Assembly: GCF_000518205.1 (NCBI RefSeq)
Contig: NZ_JADD01000004.1
Span: forward strand, 1-64,000
Direction of reading: 5' to 3'
Source: Hutsoniella sourekii ATCC 700629
GTDB lineage: Bacteria > Bacillota > Bacilli > Lactobacillales > Aerococcaceae
DNA: 64,000 bases
Position numbers and translations under genes: made by a program. Positions 60,591-64,000 of this stretch are shown piece after piece; within the stretch, counting starts at the first letter, position 1, and each line of letters begins with the position of its first letter. The notes beneath the pieces are model-generated. The model did no database searches and was not told the DNA's origin. It saw only the letters and a program-made list of their open reading frames with translations.

Positions 60591-60632
60591 TAACTTAGTA
60601 ATAATATTCACAATTAAGAAAGGATGATTTCG

Positions 60633-62462
60633 ATGTCTAGTTATCAGGGTAAGGCGAATGGATTCCATGGTGAGGTTGTCAGTCATATCACTATCGATGA
60701 CCAGGGGCAAATTCAAGCTGTAGAGGCTTCCTATCAGGATTCAGCCTTGATTGGAGGCTTAGCCATTGATCGATTGACCCAGGAACTGAATCAAGGCCAA
60801 GCAAGCCTTGATGAAATAGATGCAGTCACTGGAGCTACCTTCTCCTCTCAAGCTTATCTAACAGCAAGCAAGAAGGCATACGCTGCCTACCAAGGTCATA
60901 TTAGCCAAGCAGAAGCTAGTGATCCCGACTATGCCTTGGAGGATCCAGAGTCTTCTCAAGTGGACGTCACTTCAAGTGCCTCCCAAAGTCCACAAGACAA
61001 GACTGTTAATACCTCTCACGTTGAAGCGATAATTCCTGTAGAAGATGCTGACTTTGAAAGGGCAGTGGATGTCATTGTGGTCGGGTCCGGTGGAGCCGGA
61101 TTATCGGCTGCCGTTGAAGCAGCTCGTGCCGGTAAAGAGGTATTAATCTTAGAAAAAGCCGGTATACCCGGAGGAACCACCAATTGTTCAGGTGGCGTTA
61201 TTCAAGCAGCTGGCACCCGCTACCAAAAAGAACTTACTGATTATAAAGACGACACACCTGATAAGCACGCAGACCTCTGGTTACGAGCTGGTGACGGGCT
61301 CTTAGATGAAGCCCTAGTTAGAGATCTGGCTCAAGGATCCCCTAATAATATCGAGTGGCTAGCTGATATGGGGCTAGAGTGGGATACGCTCTATGGACAT
61401 AGTCACATCCCAACCGTACCTGAAGACCTTCATGCAGACCGGATTCACCAATATAAGGGTGGCGGTGCTGGTGGTCAAGGAACCCACCTCACTCAAACGC
61501 TCTTAAAGGCTGCGCAAAATGCTGGTGCAGAAATCCTATATGATGCTGAAGTTGTCAGCTTGGTGCAAGACTTGAAAACCAGCCAAGTTCACGGCGTCTC
61601 CTTTAAACACTTGGATGACAAGAAGACTTACCAAGCCCGCGACGGAGTGGTCCTAGCAACAGCTTCGATTGACCACAACCCTGCCTTAGCCAGAGACTTG
61701 AGCCCGCAACACTATCAAGACCTCCTCTACAATACCGTTCTAGCTGCTTCAACCAACACCGGGGACGGAATCTTAATGGGTCTTGAAGCTGGCGCGGGTG
61801 TCAGTGGATTTGGTGGTTGTATCGACTTTGATGGCGGAACGGGTAATGCCACTAATAATCAGATTCCAACCATACCGATGATCATGGTTAATGGTGCCGG
61901 TCAACGCTTTGTTTGTGAAGATGCTACTTATGCCTACCAATTCCGGGCCATCTTCCAAGAAGAGAAAAAGCACTTCCACCCTACCTACATGATCTTCGCT
62001 GATTCATCCATCCAAGCACCCGGTTCACCTTGGACTAGTGAGACCTTAGCCAGTCAAGTAGAGGCCGGACAAATTCTAAAGGCTGAGACCCTTGAAGAAC
62101 TTGCTGATCTGATCAAGGTTCCTCACGTTACCTTGAAGAATACTATCGATCAATGGAACAGCCAGGCCAAGCAAGGACAAGATCTGGCTTACGGCCGAAT
62201 TCAAGGGGTGGAACCATTGGAAGCACCTTTCTATGCCCGGGCTAACAGCGCCACTAACCTAGGCTCTCTAGGAGGCTTAAAGATTAATACGGACTCTCAA
62301 GTTCTCACCCAGACTGGTCAGGTCATTCCAGGTCTTTACGCTGCAGGACTAGCTGCTGGAGGCTGGATCGGATCTTACTATCCAGGAAGTGGAACAGCTA
62401 TTGCTGGCATTATTCACCAAGGACGTAAGGCCGGCCAAAAGTTAGGACAAACCACTAACTAA
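60633..62462 (+). CDS. FMN-binding plus FAD flavoprotein, fumarate reductase/urocanate reductase-like
   Basis: The start is set at ATG 60633 (AAAGGATG upstream; ATG 60624 overlaps the site). The 609-residue protein has an FMN_bind domain (1-90) ending VDAVTGATFSSQ, with Thr69 the likely ApbE-flavinylated residue. A low-complexity linker (95-140) leads into an FAD domain (VIVVGSGGAGLSAAVEAARA, GIPGGTTNCSGGVIQAAGTR, SATNLGSLGGLKIN, YPGSGTAIAGI). It has no signal peptide, so it works in the cytoplasm, probably reducing fumarate or a related enoate as an electron sink. The donor and the ApbE gene are not in the window. Confidence 0.9.
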   Translation: MSSYQGKANGFHGEVVSHITIDDQGQIQAVEASYQDSALIGGLAIDRLTQELNQGQASLDEIDAVTGATFSSQAYLTASKKAYAAYQGHISQAEASDPDYALEDPESSQVDVTSSASQSPQDKTVNTSHVEAIIPVEDADFERAVDVIVVGSGGAGLSAAVEAARAGKEVLILEKAGIPGGTTNCSGGVIQAAGTRYQKELTDYKDDTPDKHADLWLRAGDGLLDEALVRDLAQGSPNNIEWLADMGLEWDTLYGHSHIPTVPEDLHADRIHQYKGGGAGGQGTHLTQTLLKAAQNAGAEILYDAEVVSLVQDLKTSQVHGVSFKHLDDKKTYQARDGVVLATASIDHNPALARDLSPQHYQDLLYNTVLAASTNTGDGILMGLEAGAGVSGFGGCIDFDGGTGNATNNQIPTIPMIMVNGAGQRFVCEDATYAYQFRAIFQEEKKHFHPTYMIFADSSIQAPGSPWTSETLASQVEAGQILKAETLEELADLIKVPHVTLKNTIDQWNSQAKQGQDLAYGRIQGVEPLEAPFYARANSATNLGSLGGLKINTDSQVLTQTGQVIPGLYAAGLAAGGWIGSYYPGSGTAIAGIIHQGRKAGQKLGQTTN

Positions 62463-62471
62463 ATTGATCTC

Positions 62472-62500
62472 AAGGACATCAGGTCTCTGGTGTCCTTTTT
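62472..62500 (+). terminator. Terminator of the flavoprotein gene
   Basis: AAGGACA(TCA) / (TGG)TGTCCTT stem with TTTTT after it. Confidence 0.8.
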
Positions 62501-62563
62501 ATTTTCTTGTTCAAGAAGTAGAAAGCCCATGATATAATAAATAAACAAAGAGGGAGGGATACT

Positions 62564-63529
62564 ATGCCAATTTGGCAACGAACCATTAAATTAGTGCTTG
62601 TGACTGTGATTGCGATCCTGATCGCTCAAAGTCTGCAACTTCAAAATACTAGTGCTGCTGGCGTCATCGGTATCTTAACCATCCTAGATAGCCGTCAGGA
62701 AACCTTATCTAAGGCCGGTGCCTACTTTGTCGCTACTTTTCTAGCCTTTGCTATTGCCGGATTAAGCTTCAACTTGATCGGCTTTAACGTCTGGGCCTTA
62801 GGCGCTTACTTGTGTCTATTTGTACCCCTAGCTTATCTGACACACTCCCAATCAGTAATCGCTCCGGTCACTGTCCTTGTCACCCATTTCCTGTCTGCTG
62901 GAACTTGGAATTGGCAGTGGCAAGTGAATGGCTTCTTGTTAATGGTCATCGGCGTTGGGGTTGCTCTGATTCTCAATCTCTGGATGCCTTCCCACCAACA
63001 ACCCCTTGAACAAGCCAGACTGGCTATTGAATCGCAAATGCGCAAAATCCTAGCCATGATGGCCCACTTCTTGAACCAACAAGACACCCAGATCACTGAG
63101 CAAATCAAGCCCGAATTAACCAAATTAGGCGACTTATTAAGTGATTTTGAATCCATTAGCCTCTTAGACTACAGTAATCAGGTCTTTAATAAGCAAGCAT
63201 ACTACTTGGAATATACGAGGATGCGTCAAGAGCAATACCAACTCTTGACCCAAATGGCCCAAGCCCTTCCCCACATCCACTTGAATATCAAGCACAACCG
63301 CACCCTATCAGCTATCTTTGTTCAAACATCGGCAGAATTAGATGCCTCCAACACTGGCAGTCAGCTCCTTGAAAATATTGCCAAGCTCTTTGATATCTTC
63401 CGTCAAAGTCAGTTGCCAACCAATCGGCAAGAATTTGAGACCAGAGCCGTACTCTACCAGCTCTTATTAACTTTTGAGCGCTTTCTTGAAGTTAAATATG
63501 ACTTCTACCGCGAATTTGGCCATAAATAA
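62564..63529 (+). CDS. Aromatic acid exporter (ArAE_1/FUSC-like) membrane protein
   Basis: A 321-residue protein. Four or five helices in residues 1-145 (LVLVTVIAILIAQSLQLQNT, GVIGILTILDSRQETLSKA, FLAFAIAGLSF, VIAPVTVLVTHFL) lead to a cytoplasmic helical domain (150-321). The AG-V-I-G-I-L-T-I-L-(D) helix is the mark of the ArAE_1 family in Firmicutes. Proposed to export aromatic acids; evidence in Firmicutes is thin. GGGAGGG precedes the ATG. Confidence 0.85.
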   Translation: MPIWQRTIKLVLVTVIAILIAQSLQLQNTSAAGVIGILTILDSRQETLSKAGAYFVATFLAFAIAGLSFNLIGFNVWALGAYLCLFVPLAYLTHSQSVIAPVTVLVTHFLSAGTWNWQWQVNGFLLMVIGVGVALILNLWMPSHQQPLEQARLAIESQMRKILAMMAHFLNQQDTQITEQIKPELTKLGDLLSDFESISLLDYSNQVFNKQAYYLEYTRMRQEQYQLLTQMAQALPHIHLNIKHNRTLSAIFVQTSAELDASNTGSQLLENIAKLFDIFRQSQLPTNRQEFETRAVLYQLLLTFERFLEVKYDFYREFGHK

Positions 63530-63536
63530 AACATAA

Positions 63537-63584
63537 AAATCTCCTTGATGAAGCCTGGTAAAACCCACTTCATCAAGGAGATTT
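63537..63584. terminator. Strong bidirectional terminator
   Basis: Perfect 16-bp stem AAATCTCCTTGATGAA / TTCATCAAGGAGATTT (63537-63552 with 63569-63584) between two convergent genes, with A/T-rich flanks. Confidence 0.85.
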
Positions 63585-63633
63585 AACTCTGTCCGATTAG
63601 CAAAATCGCAATTATCTAATCGGATAAATTATG

Positions 63634-63954
63634 TTAAGCAATATATTCTTCCAAGGCCCAATTAGCTTCCGGAGTGACCCCGCGGTAACCGTCTTTGTAG
63701 AGATCCTTGGCATAGAGCCGATTGTAATAGAGTGCCCACAAGATATTAGCTAGATTCCCAAGCAGACGACTAGCGCCATCATCGTAGAATCCATGACTAA
63801 TCTCACCCAAGATAATATTAATAATAATCATTAAAAAGAACCATTTCCAATCTCTTCTAAAGAGCGGCACCCAAAAGCCAAAAAACAAAGTAGTCCAAGA
63901 AATACCCAATTTGATGGATTTCATATTTCCCATCGCATCTGCAACTGTAATCAT
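63634..63954 (-). CDS. DUF2628-type small membrane protein
   Basis: A 106-residue protein: KSIKLGISWTTLFFGFWVPL and FRRDWKWFFLMIIINIILGE form the two-helix pattern of DUF2628, and the tail contains NRLYAKDLYKDGYRG. The role is unknown; such proteins are often near zinc-ribbon membrane proteins. AAGGAGGAAATTT precedes the ATG. Its upstream region runs out of the window. Confidence 0.8.
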   Translation of the reverse strand: MITVADAMGNMKSIKLGISWTTLFFGFWVPLFRRDWKWFFLMIIINIILGEISHGFYDDGASRLLGNLANILWALYYNRLYAKDLYKDGYRGVTPEANWALEEYIA

Positions 63955-64000
63955 AAATTTCCTCCTTGCCTTTTAAGACCGGTAGTGGTCCTTTTCAAAC

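Noticed and set aside
1..64000. tRNA, rRNA or CRISPR arrays
   Set aside because: No cloverleaf with a TTCGA-type arm, rRNA signature or regularly spaced repeats was noticed; a tRNA or covariance search could confirm this.

Overview
The window reads as a low-GC Gram-positive (Firmicutes, Lactobacillales) sequence. Supporting signs are LPXTG sortase substrates, strong AGGAGG ribosome sites, SigA-type promoters, NiaR/PanT vitamin salvage, a histidine-triad zinc protein and a SirTM-macrodomain-GcvH-L-LplA2 island. The gene mix best fits the Aerococcaceae (Aerococcus-like). That placement is an inference from gene content only.

Region 1 (1 to about 21.1 kb) is accessory and AT-rich. It opens with the 5' part of an IS30-family transposase. 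Next come two large cell-wall-anchored proteins in the order SEC10/PgrA-like then antigen I/II-like, the same order as prgA-prgB of enterococcal pheromone plasmids. A long stretch of small, mostly membrane-anchored unknown genes and a secreted-type nuclease follows. The region ends with a plasmid maintenance block: RepA_N initiator with direct repeats inside its own gene, a stand-alone RepA_N-like paralog, small unknown genes, ParB and ParA. No conjugation (T4SS, relaxase) genes are visible. The simplest reading is a plasmid, or a large piece of one, joined to the chromosome. The most novel-looking part is 14.1 to 16.9 kb, where two families of small membrane proteins alternate on opposite strands (M1, P2, M2, P3, M3), with a further P-like copy at 10.97 kb.

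Region 2 (21.3 to 44.9 kb) is ordinary chromosome. It holds a decayed CPBP protease and an alpha/beta hydrolase with a single-base frameshift. It also carries the zinc block (histidine-triad protein plus ZnuA/AdcA-like binding protein behind two Zur-like boxes), an M20 peptidase, gpmA, an M24 peptidase, thyA and a RelE/RelB pair. A short IS-derived palindrome, folD, a glutathionyl-hydroquinone reductase, NiaX/NiaR with a clear promoter-operator, an Asp/Glu racemase, PanT-CoaBC and a glyoxalase follow.

Region 3 (44.9 to 50.4 kb) is the ADP-ribosylating sirtuin island: OYE-type and luciferase-type flavin oxidoreductases, SirTM, zinc macrodomain, GcvH-L, and divergent LplA2. Lipoylation and mono-ADP-ribosylation of GcvH-L are expected to be coupled to redox stress.

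Region 4 (50.5 to 64 kb) holds a PLD-DEAD-DUF3427 helicase interrupted by one in-frame TGA, next to a MutT/Nudix gene. It then has an NCS2 purine permease with GMP reductase, a lipocalin-like protein with an SDR, DUF441, BrnQ, a flavinylated fumarate-reductase-like flavoprotein behind a consensus promoter with a cre-like site, an ArAE exporter and a DUF2628 protein.

Four genes carry single lesions: CPBP (TAA), hydrolase (1-base loss in an A run), M2 (frameshift) and helicase (TGA). They may be real decay or assembly error; reads would decide.
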